The notes: generated by a model from the sequence alone, not told the origin. 64,000 bases of DNA from an uncultured Opitutia bacterium (GCA_945957395.1 CAMFKE010000002.1:186001-250000); one strand, 5' to 3'. Numbered from the stretch's first letter, positions 43,214 through 51,829 are shown. Numbers and translations are program-made.

Positions 43214-44329
43214 TTAGTCGAGAATGCGGCCAAAGGGGGTGCGAAGACCGACGGCCGCCGGGAAGGAGGCGAAGAGTCCGCCGAGGAACAGCGCGGCGGT
43301 CAGAACCGCGAGCGAGCCGCCGGAAATGAAGGCGGACCCGAGCCCCGGGGCGGCGTCCGCGAGGGCCAGGTGCGCGAGCACCTTGGACGCGACCAGCGGC
43401 AGCGAGGCGACGGCCAGCGCGCCGCCGACAAAGGCCACGCAAAGAGCTTCCGCCAGAGCTTGCGCGTAGAGAGAGCCTCCGGTGGCGCCCATGCTGCGAA
43501 GGAGCGCGAAAACGAAGCGAGACTCACGGTATTCGAGGGCGGCGATGGCGCCGAACACCAGGGCGATGAGGGCGACGGAGCCCGCGGCAAGCAGCCCCAT
43601 CGCCACCGCCTTCTTTTGGCGAAGCTCGGCAATCTGGTCCATGAGGGAGCCGGCGGAAACCACGCTGGCGCGGGTGCGCTCGGCGGCATGGAAGCGGTCG
43701 AGGGTGGCGGTGATGGCGGAAACCGCCGTGTCGCTGCGATTCTCGAAGACCGTGACTTCGGAGCCGCCTTCGGACGAGATCACCTGCCCGACCATTTCGG
43801 CGGGAACGAGCGCGACGACCTCGGCGCCGTCGGCGGGCAGCTTCGAGGCGAGCCCGCCGCCGGTATTCTTGGCGCGAAAGGACATGTCGCCAAAGGTGAC
43901 GGTCGAGATGAGGCCGGCAGGGAGTTCGCCTCCGACAATCATGCAGCCCTGTTCGTCATCGAGGCCGCGCAGCGCGGGAATCGCCTCGTTCGAATAGGCG
44001 TAGAGGGCGAGGCGTCGGCCCATGTCGTCCTCGGCGGAACGGAAGAGCCGAACGACGGAAAGCACCTCCCCTTTTTGGGAAAGCCATTCGTAGCGCGTGG
44101 CCGCATTCGGGGTGACGCCGGGCGAAAGAGGCGAGAAAACGGAAACCACATTGGCCCCCGACTTTTCCATGCGCGACAGCAAGAGCGCCTCCGCGCTGTC
44201 GAAGCCGCCCATGACGGAGAGCGTCCCCGTGGAAATCAGGAGGGCCACGGCCATGCGCCCAAGGGGCGACCAGGGCTGCTCGCGCCAGCGGTGCAGGGTG
44301 TGCGTGGCGAGGTATCGGGCGAGGCGCAT
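43214..44329 (-). CDS. ABC transporter permease, FtsX/MacB type
   Basis: 371 residues. One N-terminal membrane helix (GRMAVALLISTGTLSVMGG), a large periplasmic domain (~residues 45-240), and three C-terminal helices (VAMGLLAAGSVALIALVFGA, LAEALCVAFVGGALAVAS, and LAVLTAALFLGGLFASFPA). This is the MacB/FtsX layout, in which the periplasmic part transmits force to a partner protein rather than forming a classic channel. Last gene of a four-gene operon, 5 bp after the ATPase. Confidence 0.88.
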   Translation of the reverse strand: MRLARYLATHTLHRWREQPWSPLGRMAVALLISTGTLSVMGGFDSAEALLLSRMEKSGANVVSVFSPLSPGVTPNAATRYEWLSQKGEVLSVVRLFRSAEDDMGRRLALYAYSNEAIPALRGLDDEQGCMIVGGELPAGLISTVTFGDMSFRAKNTGGGLASKLPADGAEVVALVPAEMVGQVISSEGGSEVTVFENRSDTAVSAITATLDRFHAAERTRASVVSAGSLMDQIAELRQKKAVAMGLLAAGSVALIALVFGAIAALEYRESRFVFALLRSMGATGGSLYAQALAEALCVAFVGGALAVASLPLVASKVLAHLALADAAPGLGSAFISGGSLAVLTAALFLGGLFASFPAAVGLRTPFGRILD

Positions 44330-44334
44330 GGTGC

Positions 44335-44964
44335 TCAGGCGAGGGGGGTGAACTCCACGATTTCGCCACAGATGCAGAGCAGGCGAGGGTCATGGGAGGA
44401 AACGATGCAGATGGTATCCGCCGGAAGGGATTTCAGGATGCCCTTGATTTGCTCGGTGTGGTGGTCATCGAGCGCCGAAGTGGGCTCATCGAGGAGGAGC
44501 ACACGGGGGCGCTTGACGAGGGCTCGGGCGATGGCGGCGCGCTGGCGCTGGCCGCCGGAAAGCGTCTCAGGGGTGCGTTCGGAGAAGCCGTGCAGCCCCA
44601 TCGAGTCCAGGAGCTCCTTGGTGCGCTCGGCGAGCTCCTGGCCGGTAATGCCGGCCAGCTCGCCGGACATGGCGATGTTGCGGCGCACGCTGGCTCGCGG
44701 GAGCAGATTGACCGCTTGCGGAACGAGGCCGATGCGACGGCGGCACACCTCAGACGAAATAACCTCCCCATCAAGGCGAACCTCCCCCCTGTCAGGAGGA
44801 AGGGATGCAGGGCCGGCGAGGAGGCGCAGGAGCGTGGTCTTCCCGCTGCCACTCCACCCTTTCAGCCCGGTCAGCCCCGGCGAGAAGGTGTGGTCAAACC
44901 CCGAGATGACCCACGGGGCGCTCTTGGCGTAGCGGAAGTGCAGTTGGCGTGCTTCGAGAGGCAT
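44335..44964 (-). CDS. ABC transporter ATP-binding protein, LolD/MacB type
   Basis: 209 residues. Walker A GWSGSGKTTLL, Q-loop region IGLVPQAVNLLP, signature LSGGQRQRAAIARALV, Walker B VLLLDEPTSALDD, H-loop SSHDPRLL. It powers the FtsX-type permease. The ATG at 44964 is preferred over GTG at 44970, which lies directly on the upstream stop. The short length and absence of extra domains suit the LolD/MacB ATPase class. Confidence 0.92.
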   Translation of the reverse strand: MPLEARQLHFRYAKSAPWVISGFDHTFSPGLTGLKGWSGSGKTTLLRLLAGPASLPPDRGEVRLDGEVISSEVCRRRIGLVPQAVNLLPRASVRRNIAMSGELAGITGQELAERTKELLDSMGLHGFSERTPETLSGGQRQRAAIARALVKRPRVLLLDEPTSALDDHHTEQIKGILKSLPADTICIVSSHDPRLLCICGEIVEFTPLA

Positions 44965-44970
44965 GCGCAC

Positions 44971-46080
44971 TCACTTTGCAGGCGGGGTGACCCCGAGGAC
45001 GCTTTGGCCTTCGACCTTGATGGAGGCGCCCGGCCAGACCTTGCCCACGGCCGTCGCCCAGTCCGCCCCACCCTTGAAGGCGTCGGGGTGTTCCGCGGCG
45101 AAGCGCAGCTTGGGGATGACTCGCACGGGCTCGGCGGTGGTGTGGACGATCTCCGTCATAATGTTGCCGGCGCCGAAGCGGGCGGCGGCGGGCATGGACT
45201 CCTTTTCGACCTGAAAAAGATACACCTGCTCCTCGCGGCCGAAGACCTTGGCGCTCTCCGAGGAGTAGAAGGTGGCGCGGAGGCGCTCCCCTCCGGGAAG
45301 GCGGACGAGGGCGGTCAGGGAGCCGGGGGGGAGGAATCGCCAAGACTGCGTGCCGGTAGGGACGGCCACGAGGTAGCGCGAGCGGTCCTCGATGTTGGCG
45401 ACCGCCTGCCCGGCTTGCAGGCGCACGAACCCGTCGGCGTCGGGCTCCACGAGCAGCGTCACGCTGCCGGCAAAGGGCATCCTCTGTTTGGACAGCTCGC
45501 GCAGGCGAATGATTTCGAGCTCCTGCGTAGCCACGCTCACGCGGGCACTCTCGATTTCCCCCGCCCGGTTGCCCTCGAAGCTGTCGAGGCTGGCGAGCAG
45601 GAGGTCGCTCTGACGGGTGAGCGCCTCCTTGGTGTCCTTGGCACGCTTGGCGAGCTGGGCGCGGAACTTCTCCCCGCCCTCGATGTCACCGAGAGCCGAA
45701 TCATCCTGGTTTTCCAGAACGACGAGCTGCTGGGAAACCTCCTGCACGCGCCGCTCGATCTCGGCGCGGCGCAGGCCGGCCTCGGCGTCATTCTTTTCGC
45801 GCCGCGCCAGAGTCGCCTTGGCGTTGGCCAGGCGGCGCTCCTCAACGCTCAGACGCTCGGCGTCGATTTCAGCCCACTGCGTGTCCTTGGGCAGCACGGC
45901 CTCGCGCCCCTTGAACAGAATGCGGGCGCGGCAGGGCATGGGGCTTTCGACCTTGGACGAGCTGCCTGGGGAAAGCTTGCCGAGGCAGTCGCCGACCTTC
46001 ACCGCCGAGACGGCCGGGTAGGAGTCGAGGTTCGCGCCGAAGGCGCCGGCGCACAGCGCGAAAGGAATGAGGTGACGCAT
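44971..46080 (-). CDS. Periplasmic adaptor (HlyD/MFP-type) of the ABC exporter
   Basis: 369 residues from the ATG at 46080, with a signal peptide (MRHLIPFALCAGAFGA). A lipoyl-like half motif (VKVGDCLGKLSPGSSSKVES) is followed by a long coiled-coil hairpin (~residues 85-190: RRLANAKATLARREKNDAEA, RRAEIERRVQEVSQQLVVLE), then beta-barrel parts (GSVTLLVEPDADGFVRLQAG, SLTALVRLPGGERL). It bridges permease and outer-membrane protein. Ends 6 bp before the ATPase start. The sequence is divergent; the fold is inferred. Confidence 0.75.
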   Translation of the reverse strand: MRHLIPFALCAGAFGANLDSYPAVSAVKVGDCLGKLSPGSSSKVESPMPCRARILFKGREAVLPKDTQWAEIDAERLSVEERRLANAKATLARREKNDAEAGLRRAEIERRVQEVSQQLVVLENQDDSALGDIEGGEKFRAQLAKRAKDTKEALTRQSDLLLASLDSFEGNRAGEIESARVSVATQELEIIRLRELSKQRMPFAGSVTLLVEPDADGFVRLQAGQAVANIEDRSRYLVAVPTGTQSWRFLPPGSLTALVRLPGGERLRATFYSSESAKVFGREEQVYLFQVEKESMPAAARFGAGNIMTEIVHTTAEPVRVIPKLRFAAEHPDAFKGGADWATAVGKVWPGASIKVEGQSVLGVTPPAK

Positions 46081-46090
46081 GACGGCGTAT

Positions 46091-47434
46091 TTATTCTTCG
46101 TAGTTATCGAGGATGGCGTTGAGGCGGGCGAACTCGGCCGCATCGGCCTCCTCGCTTGCCTCCGGGTGGGTGACGGGCCAGCGCGACTCCTCCACGAACC
46201 AGAACACGGCGTTCAGCGCGTCGGCTTCGGCGCCGAGGCGCTCGCGCTCCACGATGAGGGAGCGAAGTTCGTTGGACCAGGCCGAGTAACTGTTGAAGTC
46301 GGTGGCCGGCGGCGCGGCCATGACGGTTGAAAGGCGGCGGTCCACATCGTCGGCCCGCCGACGCAGGGTGCGCATCGCGTTGCGCGTTGTTTCAAGACGC
46401 CGGATGCGCTCCTGATTCTGGAGAATCAGCCGATTGCGCATGAGCGCCACCTGCCGCTTGGTTTCGGCCAGGGAGTAAACGGCGGCCAGTTGGGTATCGA
46501 GCCGCCAAGTGAGGTTGGCCTGGGCACGGGCTTCCTTGGCGGACCAAACGGACTCCCCGTTGGTGCCATTGGAATACAGGGGCGGGCCGCTGATGCCGGC
46601 GGACACATCGGGCCAGAACGCGAGCGTGGCCCCCATCCGGCGCAGACGGCCGCCCTCCAGCTCGGTGGCCGCCAGCTTCATCGCCAACAGCCCGACCTTC
46701 TTGGTGTCGCGCAGGTCGAGCTTGTCGTCGCGATAGTCGGGGGCGGGCAACCCGGCATGAACCAGGCGATACTCCTTGGTCATGTCGCCAAGGAGGGAGC
46801 CGACGCGGTCCTGAAGGGCGTCCCGCTCCTTGCGCAGGGTGTGCTCATTGAGGAGCTCGGAGAGGGCGGCCGTGCCCCCGGTGCCGGCCAGAAGGTTACG
46901 GGAGCGGGCGAGCTTGGCCCAAGCGGCGCGGTCATCCAGGCGGCGGGAATCGCGGTAGGCGTTCCACAGCGCAAGGGTCTGCTCGCGCACGGCGAGGTCG
47001 TAGGCGTACTCGGCGCGGATCTTCGACAGGACGGCTCCGTAGTAGCGCATCCTCGTGGAAACTACGCCGGGGATGTTGATGAACGCGAAAATGGAGAGCT
47101 GCCCGTTGCCTCGGGCGGCGATGTCGCTCAGGCTGCGGTCCAGCGAATACGAAAGCGAGCTGGCGGGGAGCAGATCCAGCCACACGCGGTCGATTTGCGC
47201 GTCCGCCGTCAGGATGTTGGCGCGCGCGGCGAGCAGCTCGGGACTCCCTCGCAGAAGCTCGGCGTGCGCCTTCTCCCAAGTCAGCTCCACGCGCTCGCGC
47301 TGCCCCATCTTGGCGTGCGTGTCGGCATTGAGCTGCGACCACTCCGCTTCGCGCTCGGCGACATTCTCGCTCCGCGAACCGCACCCACTCAGGGTGACGG
47401 CGGCGGCCAGGGTAAGGGCTTGAGTTCGGGTCAT
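46091..47434 (-). CDS. TolC-like outer-membrane efflux lipoprotein
   Basis: 447 residues from the ATG at 47434, with lipobox LSGCGS (C at residue ~18). The body is long alpha-helical repeats with TolC-like internal duplication: ELLRGSPELLAARANILTAD, YAYDLAVREQTLALWNAYRD, then WRLDTQLAAVYSLAETKRQV and RNRLILQNQERIRRLETTRN. Beta-strand-like segments (SLSYSLDRSLSD) would form the barrel. First gene of the operon: lipoprotein, adaptor, ATPase, permease, all within 10 bp of each other. Substrate unknown; export of a peptide, lipid or antibiotic-like molecule is possible. Confidence 0.75.
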   Translation of the reverse strand: MTRTQALTLAAAVTLSGCGSRSENVAEREAEWSQLNADTHAKMGQRERVELTWEKAHAELLRGSPELLAARANILTADAQIDRVWLDLLPASSLSYSLDRSLSDIAARGNGQLSIFAFINIPGVVSTRMRYYGAVLSKIRAEYAYDLAVREQTLALWNAYRDSRRLDDRAAWAKLARSRNLLAGTGGTAALSELLNEHTLRKERDALQDRVGSLLGDMTKEYRLVHAGLPAPDYRDDKLDLRDTKKVGLLAMKLAATELEGGRLRRMGATLAFWPDVSAGISGPPLYSNGTNGESVWSAKEARAQANLTWRLDTQLAAVYSLAETKRQVALMRNRLILQNQERIRRLETTRNAMRTLRRRADDVDRRLSTVMAAPPATDFNSYSAWSNELRSLIVERERLGAEADALNAVFWFVEESRWPVTHPEASEEADAAEFARLNAILDNYEE

Positions 47435-47743
47435 GGCGACAAGCGCGCGGATTCTTGCAGAACAACAAGAGCCAAGCGGGAAAGGGAGGCGCCCCGGTGC
47501 GGGACGCCGCCACCTCGGTTGGCGCCGCCGAGCTTCGGAATGCAGCCGAGCGTCAAACGCATAAGGGCCGGCCGCGCCAAGCTCGATTCGCGGAAAGTCA
47601 GGGTGATCCTCATTCAACTGGCGGTTGAAGGTCGCCGGACGCACGCGGCCCGGCACCTCCGGCCCGGCGGAGGCCTTGGCCCTCAACCACTCTGCGCCAA
47701 GGGGTTGCGTCAGCCGATTCGCCCTTGCCCTCGGCAAAAGTGC
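47435..47743. other. Intergenic region upstream of the efflux operon and the toxin-antitoxin pair
   Basis: About 310 bp between divergent units. It must hold the export-operon promoter on the minus strand, but I see no clear consensus. No open frame of coding quality; GC-rich with short inverted repeats. Confidence 0.4.
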
Positions 47744-47753
47744 CACTTAAGTG
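47744..47753. promoter_or_regulatory. Palindrome CACTTAAGTG, probable antitoxin operator
   Basis: A perfect 10-bp palindrome ending 7 nt before the antitoxin ATG. Phd/YefM-type antitoxins bind such short palindromes to repress their own operon, so this is the natural autoregulation site. Confidence 0.65.
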
Positions 47754-47759
47754 ATACAA

Positions 47760-48017
47760 ATGAGAACGGAACTCGTCACCTCCCTCAAACGTAGGGCGAC
47801 CGAAATCATCGCCGAACTGCCGCATGAAGACGGCCCCGTCCTCATCACGCAGCACGGCAAGCCCGCCGCCTACCTCATCGGTGTTGACGACTATGAGGCG
47901 CTCAATCGCAGACTGGGAATACTCGAAGCCATCGCCCGCGGCGAGAAAGCGGCGGAAGAGGGTCGAGTCACCACCCAAGACGCCGCCAAACAGCGCATGG
48001 CCCGATGGCTGAGCTAA
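47760..48017 (+). CDS. Type II antitoxin, Phd/YefM family
   Basis: 85 residues from the ATG at 47760. The Phd/YefM fold is evident: TSLKRRATEIIAELPHEDGP, VLITQHGKPAAYLIGVDDYE, ALNRRLGILEAIARGEKAAE. The N-terminal part dimerises and binds DNA; the C-terminal acidic helix neutralises the toxin. Its 3' end overlaps the toxin gene by 13 nt. It would be autoregulated through the adjacent palindrome. Confidence 0.92.
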   Translation: MRTELVTSLKRRATEIIAELPHEDGPVLITQHGKPAAYLIGVDDYEALNRRLGILEAIARGEKAAEEGRVTTQDAAKQRMARWLS

Positions 48018-48328
48018 TCTGGACCGATCCGGCGCTCAGCGACCTCGACGCGATTGCCGACTACATCGCCCTCGATGATCTCAACGCCGCCAAAAAACTT
48101 GTGCAGCGAGTTTTTGCTCATGTCGAGCAGCTGCGCGAGCACCCGGAGAGCGGCCCCAAGATTCCCGAATTGAAGCAGTCCAGGTATCGCCAGATCAGCG
48201 CGCCACCCTGCCGAATCTTCTACCGCTTCGACGGCCGGAGCGTCACCATCCTTCATGTGATGCGCGCTGAGCGCCTTCTGAAAAAATCATGGCTGGCCAG
48301 TCGAGGCCGACGCCCCAAAAACGGCTGA
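48005..48328 (+). CDS. Type II toxin, RelE/ParE family
   Basis: 107 residues. The start MAELIWTDPALSDLDAIADY, then FAHVEQLREHPESGPKIPEL, RQISAPPCRIFYRFDGRSV and TILHVMRAERLL is the ParE/RelE pattern. The C-terminal basic tail continues ten residues beyond the usual end. The target, gyrase or ribosome-bound mRNA, cannot be told from sequence; the mix of ParE-like N-terminus and Phd-type antitoxin is common. It overlaps the antitoxin gene. Confidence 0.9.
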   Translation: MAELIWTDPALSDLDAIADYIALDDLNAAKKLVQRVFAHVEQLREHPESGPKIPELKQSRYRQISAPPCRIFYRFDGRSVTILHVMRAERLLKKSWLASRGRRPKNG

Positions 48329-48390
48329 CCGGTCGCCGGAGCCAACGGCCCCGGAGGCCGGTGCGCCCGGGAACGCCGGCCTCCGGCCGC

Positions 48391-48434
48391 CCCACCAACA
48401 CGGACGAGTAAACAGCACGCCGCCGCGCGCGGCA
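48391..48434. repeat. Dispersed repeat, copy 1
   Basis: CCACCAACACGGACGAGTAA, then ACAGCACGCCGCCG and a GC hairpin ending GCGGCA. A second copy is at 51749-51794 with a few differences; both follow the 3' ends of genes. A nearby CCGGAGGCCGG motif accompanies each copy but on opposite sides. Confidence 0.8.
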
Positions 48435-48480
48435 TGGCGCCTATGCTGGTGCCACCCGGTAGTGAGTCAGCGAAGCTGAA

Positions 48481-48521
48481 AACAACAAACCGACCCCCTG
48501 GCAGGGGGTCGGTTTGTTGTT
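48481..48521. terminator. Bidirectional terminator with a perfect 18-bp stem
   Basis: AACAACAAACCGACCCCC - TGGCA - GGGGGTCGGTTTGTTGTT. Perfect stem with A and T flanks, able to stop both the toxin-antitoxin transcript and the opposing lipoprotein gene. Confidence 0.92.
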
Positions 48522-48538
48522 CGGAACCAATCAGGCGA

Positions 48539-49627
48539 TTATTCCGTCAGCGGTGTGATGCTGATTTTGCCATCCGAACCGTTGAAGGCGCGATTGCAGA
48601 TACCCGTGATGCCGCCCATTGCGAGATTCAGTTTCGCGGACTTCAGCCTGGACTCAATCAGCGAGGAGCTGAGTCGAGTCCTCGTGCCGCCATGTGTCTG
48701 CGCGTGGAAGGCGTAGTTGGGATCTGTTTTCTCCACATCCGTTCCCCGCAGGGATTGGATGGAAATCAAGCTTTCCGATTCAGGGGTGATGAATCCCTTG
48801 AAATAGAGTTCCGTCGTATTTTCATAGGAGTCATTAAACGCGGGCGGGTAAATTGTGGCGTCGAATTCCTTACCATTGCTTTTGGTGACGGTCATTTTGA
48901 ACGATGCGGTACCGTCGTAGTGGCTGGTGCTGATGATGAAGGACTTTCCTTGCACGAATATCTTCTTGGCCGTGTTGGCGAGTTCCTCGCGCCGGGCGGC
49001 GTTCAGGGCGAATACTTTCTTTTCGGCCTCGATGGCGTCCTGCGCGGACTTCACCTTCAGGTCGTTCACGGCTTTTTCCGCCCGACTGATTTGTTCCTGT
49101 TCGGCGATCAGGGCGTCGGCCCGTGTTTTCTCCAAAGCCACCCTCTGTTCCGCAATGAGCTTGGCGGCTTGGGTTTGCGCTTCGATCTCTTGTTTGAGCT
49201 CGGGGCTTCCCGCAACCTTGGCTTCCGTTTGTGCTTGGGGCAGGCCGGCTTTGGGCATCTCCAGCGAGAGGACACTCAGCTCCCATTTATCCACATTTTT
49301 CTGGTAAGCGATTTTTCCGTAGGCGGAGAGGGGTTGTTGGGCCTTCGATTTCAGCGTGGAGACGCGTACCGCGTTGCCCGTAGTGGACTCCGGGATGCGG
49401 ATTTCATCCACCACCTGATACAAGTCCTCGGAGGGGATGAGGCTCAGTTTCACATTGGACATCATCCGGTCGGATTGTTGCACCTCGATGGCCTGGATGT
49501 TCAGGTGCGCGGGAATAGTTTTTGCAAACGCAGCTTGGATTTGGTCTTTGGGGGGGGCGTTTTCATTGCATCCCGTGATAAACAGGATGAGGGCGAGGCA
49601 TAGTCCGAGGGGCGTTTTATTGTTCAT
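48539..49627 (-). CDS. Lipoprotein with a central coiled coil, base composition unlike neighbours
   Basis: 362 residues. Lipobox LFITGC (C at residue 20). After a beta-like N-terminal part, residues ~140-220 form a coiled coil (LKQEIEAQTQAAKLIAEQRV, ALEKTRADALIAEQEQISRA), then a C-terminal domain with ISTSHYDGTASFKMTVTKSN, LYFKGFITPESESLIS and GITGICNRAFNGSDG. Codon use is clearly less GC-biased than the genes around it, a sign of transfer. Function unknown; probably anchored in a membrane with the coiled coil as a spacer or oligomerisation element. Confidence 0.75.
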   Translation of the reverse strand: MNNKTPLGLCLALILFITGCNENAPPKDQIQAAFAKTIPAHLNIQAIEVQQSDRMMSNVKLSLIPSEDLYQVVDEIRIPESTTGNAVRVSTLKSKAQQPLSAYGKIAYQKNVDKWELSVLSLEMPKAGLPQAQTEAKVAGSPELKQEIEAQTQAAKLIAEQRVALEKTRADALIAEQEQISRAEKAVNDLKVKSAQDAIEAEKKVFALNAARREELANTAKKIFVQGKSFIISTSHYDGTASFKMTVTKSNGKEFDATIYPPAFNDSYENTTELYFKGFITPESESLISIQSLRGTDVEKTDPNYAFHAQTHGGTRTRLSSSLIESRLKSAKLNLAMGGITGICNRAFNGSDGKISITPLTE

Positions 49628-49823
49628 TCTTGGAATGTATGAGGAGTCGGGGAGGGATTGATTTTGCGTCTGAAGGCGAGCATGGATTGCGCTAGCTTGA
49701 CGAAGGCAGGTAGGGCGGCGTCAGCACCCTTGATGCGCTCGCCCACTCCAAGAACCGGGCAAATCACCCCAATCCCTGCTCTTGCGAAGCGGGGTGAATC
49801 CGCCACATACGCCCCGCTCTTTT

Positions 49824-51053
49824 ATGGACTTCCCCATGCCTACACTCCCCTCCCTTTCCCTTTGCTTCCTCGCGGCGCTGGCCGTGTCCGCGCCCCTCAC
49901 CGGCTGCGGCGGCGGCGGCGGCGGCTCTTCCGCCTCCACGCCCGCCTCCTCCACCATCACCGCCCCCAACTCCATTCCCGCCGGCGTCGTGATGTCCTTC
50001 GGCGGCCTCACCCTCACCTTCACCGGCGGCACCTCCCTCACCTACGCCAACTCCGGCAATCCCGACTTCACCGCTTCGCTCTCCTCCGCAGGCGCGGTTT
50101 ATTCCTCCATTGACCCCGGCTCTTCGCCCCTCGCCTCCCTTCTCCTCAGTGGCGTCGGCGCAGGCGAGCCCGGCAAGCTCCTCTCCGGCAACGGCACCGA
50201 AACCATGCAGCTCTCCTTCTCGCGCATGGAAAACGGCATCCTCAAGGAAGCCGTCGTGACCATCGGCGGAAAGACCTACACCGCCACCTTCTCGGGCACC
50301 CCGCTGCCCAAGGGCTCCTCGGTTTCCACGACCACCCCGCCCCCCGCCTCCGCCAACGAGGTGCCCGCCGTCGCTCAGGGCTCCTACTCGCTCACCTTCG
50401 GCATCGACCGCGGCGTGTCCGGCTGCCCCTGGTCTTCCGGCCAGGCCGCCGCCATCACCCTCGCCGCCAATTCCCTGACCATCAACGGCAAGACCCTCCC
50501 GCTGGATCGCAAGGTCAACGAGAATGGCGACTTCTACTTCTTCAAGGACGGCGCCCTCGAATACCGCGTGGAAGGCGCCGGCTGGCTCAACGGCTCCGGC
50601 AAGGTCACGGCCATCGTCGTCCTGTGCAACGGCGCCTACGCCGGCCAACTCTCCTACACCAACCCGGTCAACACCACCAACGACCCGACCCGCTCCATCG
50701 TCGGCAAGCGCTTCATCGTCGTTTGCGTGCAGTCGGATAATACCATTGATGGCACGACGCCCTCCGGCGCGGCTTGGACTCCGGTTGGGGCCACAGGGGT
50801 AGTCGAAGTTTCCACTTCGGTTGGCGAACTCGATTTCAAAACTGTTAGCGGCGATGTCGCCGCCGGTGGCAATGCCTCCTACGATGGCGTCAGCTCCGTT
50901 GGCACTGGCGTTGGCAGCTATCTTGGCGGCGGCGAACATCGGACCACCGCCTACTATGATGTCAAAGCCAAGACGCTTACCCGGCTGGTCATTTCGCGTG
51001 TCCTCCCGACCGCCACTTACACCTACACCTACGATGTGGTCGGCCAAAACTAA
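49824..51053 (+). CDS. Lipoprotein of unknown function
   Basis: 409 residues from the ATG at 49824 (a second ATG at 49836 is equally possible). Lipobox PLTGC followed by a GGGGGGSS linker, a pattern typical of surface-exposed lipoproteins. The mature part is beta-rich in two similar halves (TLTFTGGTSLTYANSGNPDF, then LTFGIDRGVSGCPWSSGQAA, TYTATFSGT). No enzymatic motif. It overlaps the next secreted protein by 20 nt, suggesting that the two work together. Confidence 0.75.
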   Translation: MDFPMPTLPSLSLCFLAALAVSAPLTGCGGGGGGSSASTPASSTITAPNSIPAGVVMSFGGLTLTFTGGTSLTYANSGNPDFTASLSSAGAVYSSIDPGSSPLASLLLSGVGAGEPGKLLSGNGTETMQLSFSRMENGILKEAVVTIGGKTYTATFSGTPLPKGSSVSTTTPPPASANEVPAVAQGSYSLTFGIDRGVSGCPWSSGQAAAITLAANSLTINGKTLPLDRKVNENGDFYFFKDGALEYRVEGAGWLNGSGKVTAIVVLCNGAYAGQLSYTNPVNTTNDPTRSIVGKRFIVVCVQSDNTIDGTTPSGAAWTPVGATGVVEVSTSVGELDFKTVSGDVAAGGNASYDGVSSVGTGVGSYLGGGEHRTTAYYDVKAKTLTRLVISRVLPTATYTYTYDVVGQN

Positions 51054-51711
51054 GCTCCTTGCCGCGGCCCTTGGCTTGCCCTTGGCGGCGTTCGCCGGGG
51101 ACATCAATAAGGCGTATCTCCAGAAGTTCTACTACGACGCCGTGGCCACGGAATCCTATGTAGGCGCCAAGAATGTGAAGCGCGCCTCGGGCGTGGTCGT
51201 CCGCCCCGACGGCACCGTGGATAATGTTATTCCAGCATTCGCGTCAAAGGATGGGGTTGTTGCTCGCTCCGATTTCAACTCCACGCTGGCGACCTCGCTG
51301 GGGGACTGGCAGGTGCTCGCGCAAGGGCAGGACATCTTCGGCAACTGGACGGAGGTGAATTGGCAACCCACCAAGTCCCTCAAGACCGTCTCGGTTTACA
51401 ACCCGTGGCGCTTCGCCGAAATCCAGTGCCGCTTCGAGCCCATGCCCGGCAAGGAGCAGTGGGTCGCCCCCGGCGCCTGGCACATGCTCACGAGCGCGCC
51501 GATGACGATTTACCTCCACCCCACGCACCCGCCCGGCGCGCGCGTTTTCAAGGAAGGCTATGTCGTGCCCATTCCCTGGGGGAATTACATTCACGACCCC
51601 GCCCCCAAGAATGACGGCTACCGCTCCCTCGCCGGCTTCACCGACTTCCAGAAAGCCTGGGCCGCAGGCTACGCCCGCCTCGCCCACCGCCAAATCGAAG
51701 TAGCGGCATAG
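51034..51711 (+). CDS. Secreted protein of unknown function, overlapping the lipoprotein gene
   Basis: 225 residues from the ATG at 51034, chosen because it gives a signal peptide (WSAKTKLLAAALGLPLAAFA) cut before GDINKAYLQ. The mature part contains FYYDAVATESYVGAKNVKRA, VLAQGQDIFGNWTEVNWQPT, a Trp/Pro-rich centre (YNPWRFAEIQC, APGAWHMLTSAPMTIYLHPT) and ends FTDFQKAWAAGYARLAHRQI. Not recognised. The frame starts inside the lipoprotein gene, so translation is probably coupled. Confidence 0.7.
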   Translation: MWSAKTKLLAAALGLPLAAFAGDINKAYLQKFYYDAVATESYVGAKNVKRASGVVVRPDGTVDNVIPAFASKDGVVARSDFNSTLATSLGDWQVLAQGQDIFGNWTEVNWQPTKSLKTVSVYNPWRFAEIQCRFEPMPGKEQWVAPGAWHMLTSAPMTIYLHPTHPPGARVFKEGYVVPIPWGNYIHDPAPKNDGYRSLAGFTDFQKAWAAGYARLAHRQIEVAA

Positions 51712-51748
51712 GCCCGGCGCTCCCGAATCCCCCGTCGACCCTCGCCCA

Positions 51749-51794
51749 CCCCACCACACGGACGAGTAAACAAAACGCCGCCGTGCTCGCGGCA
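51749..51794. repeat. Dispersed repeat, copy 2
   Basis: Near-copy of 48391-48434, placed 36 bp before the truncated beta-galactosidase duplicate. Confidence 0.8.
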
Positions 51795-51829
51795 GGATCC
51801 GTTGAACGCACCCAACCGGCCGGAGGCCG

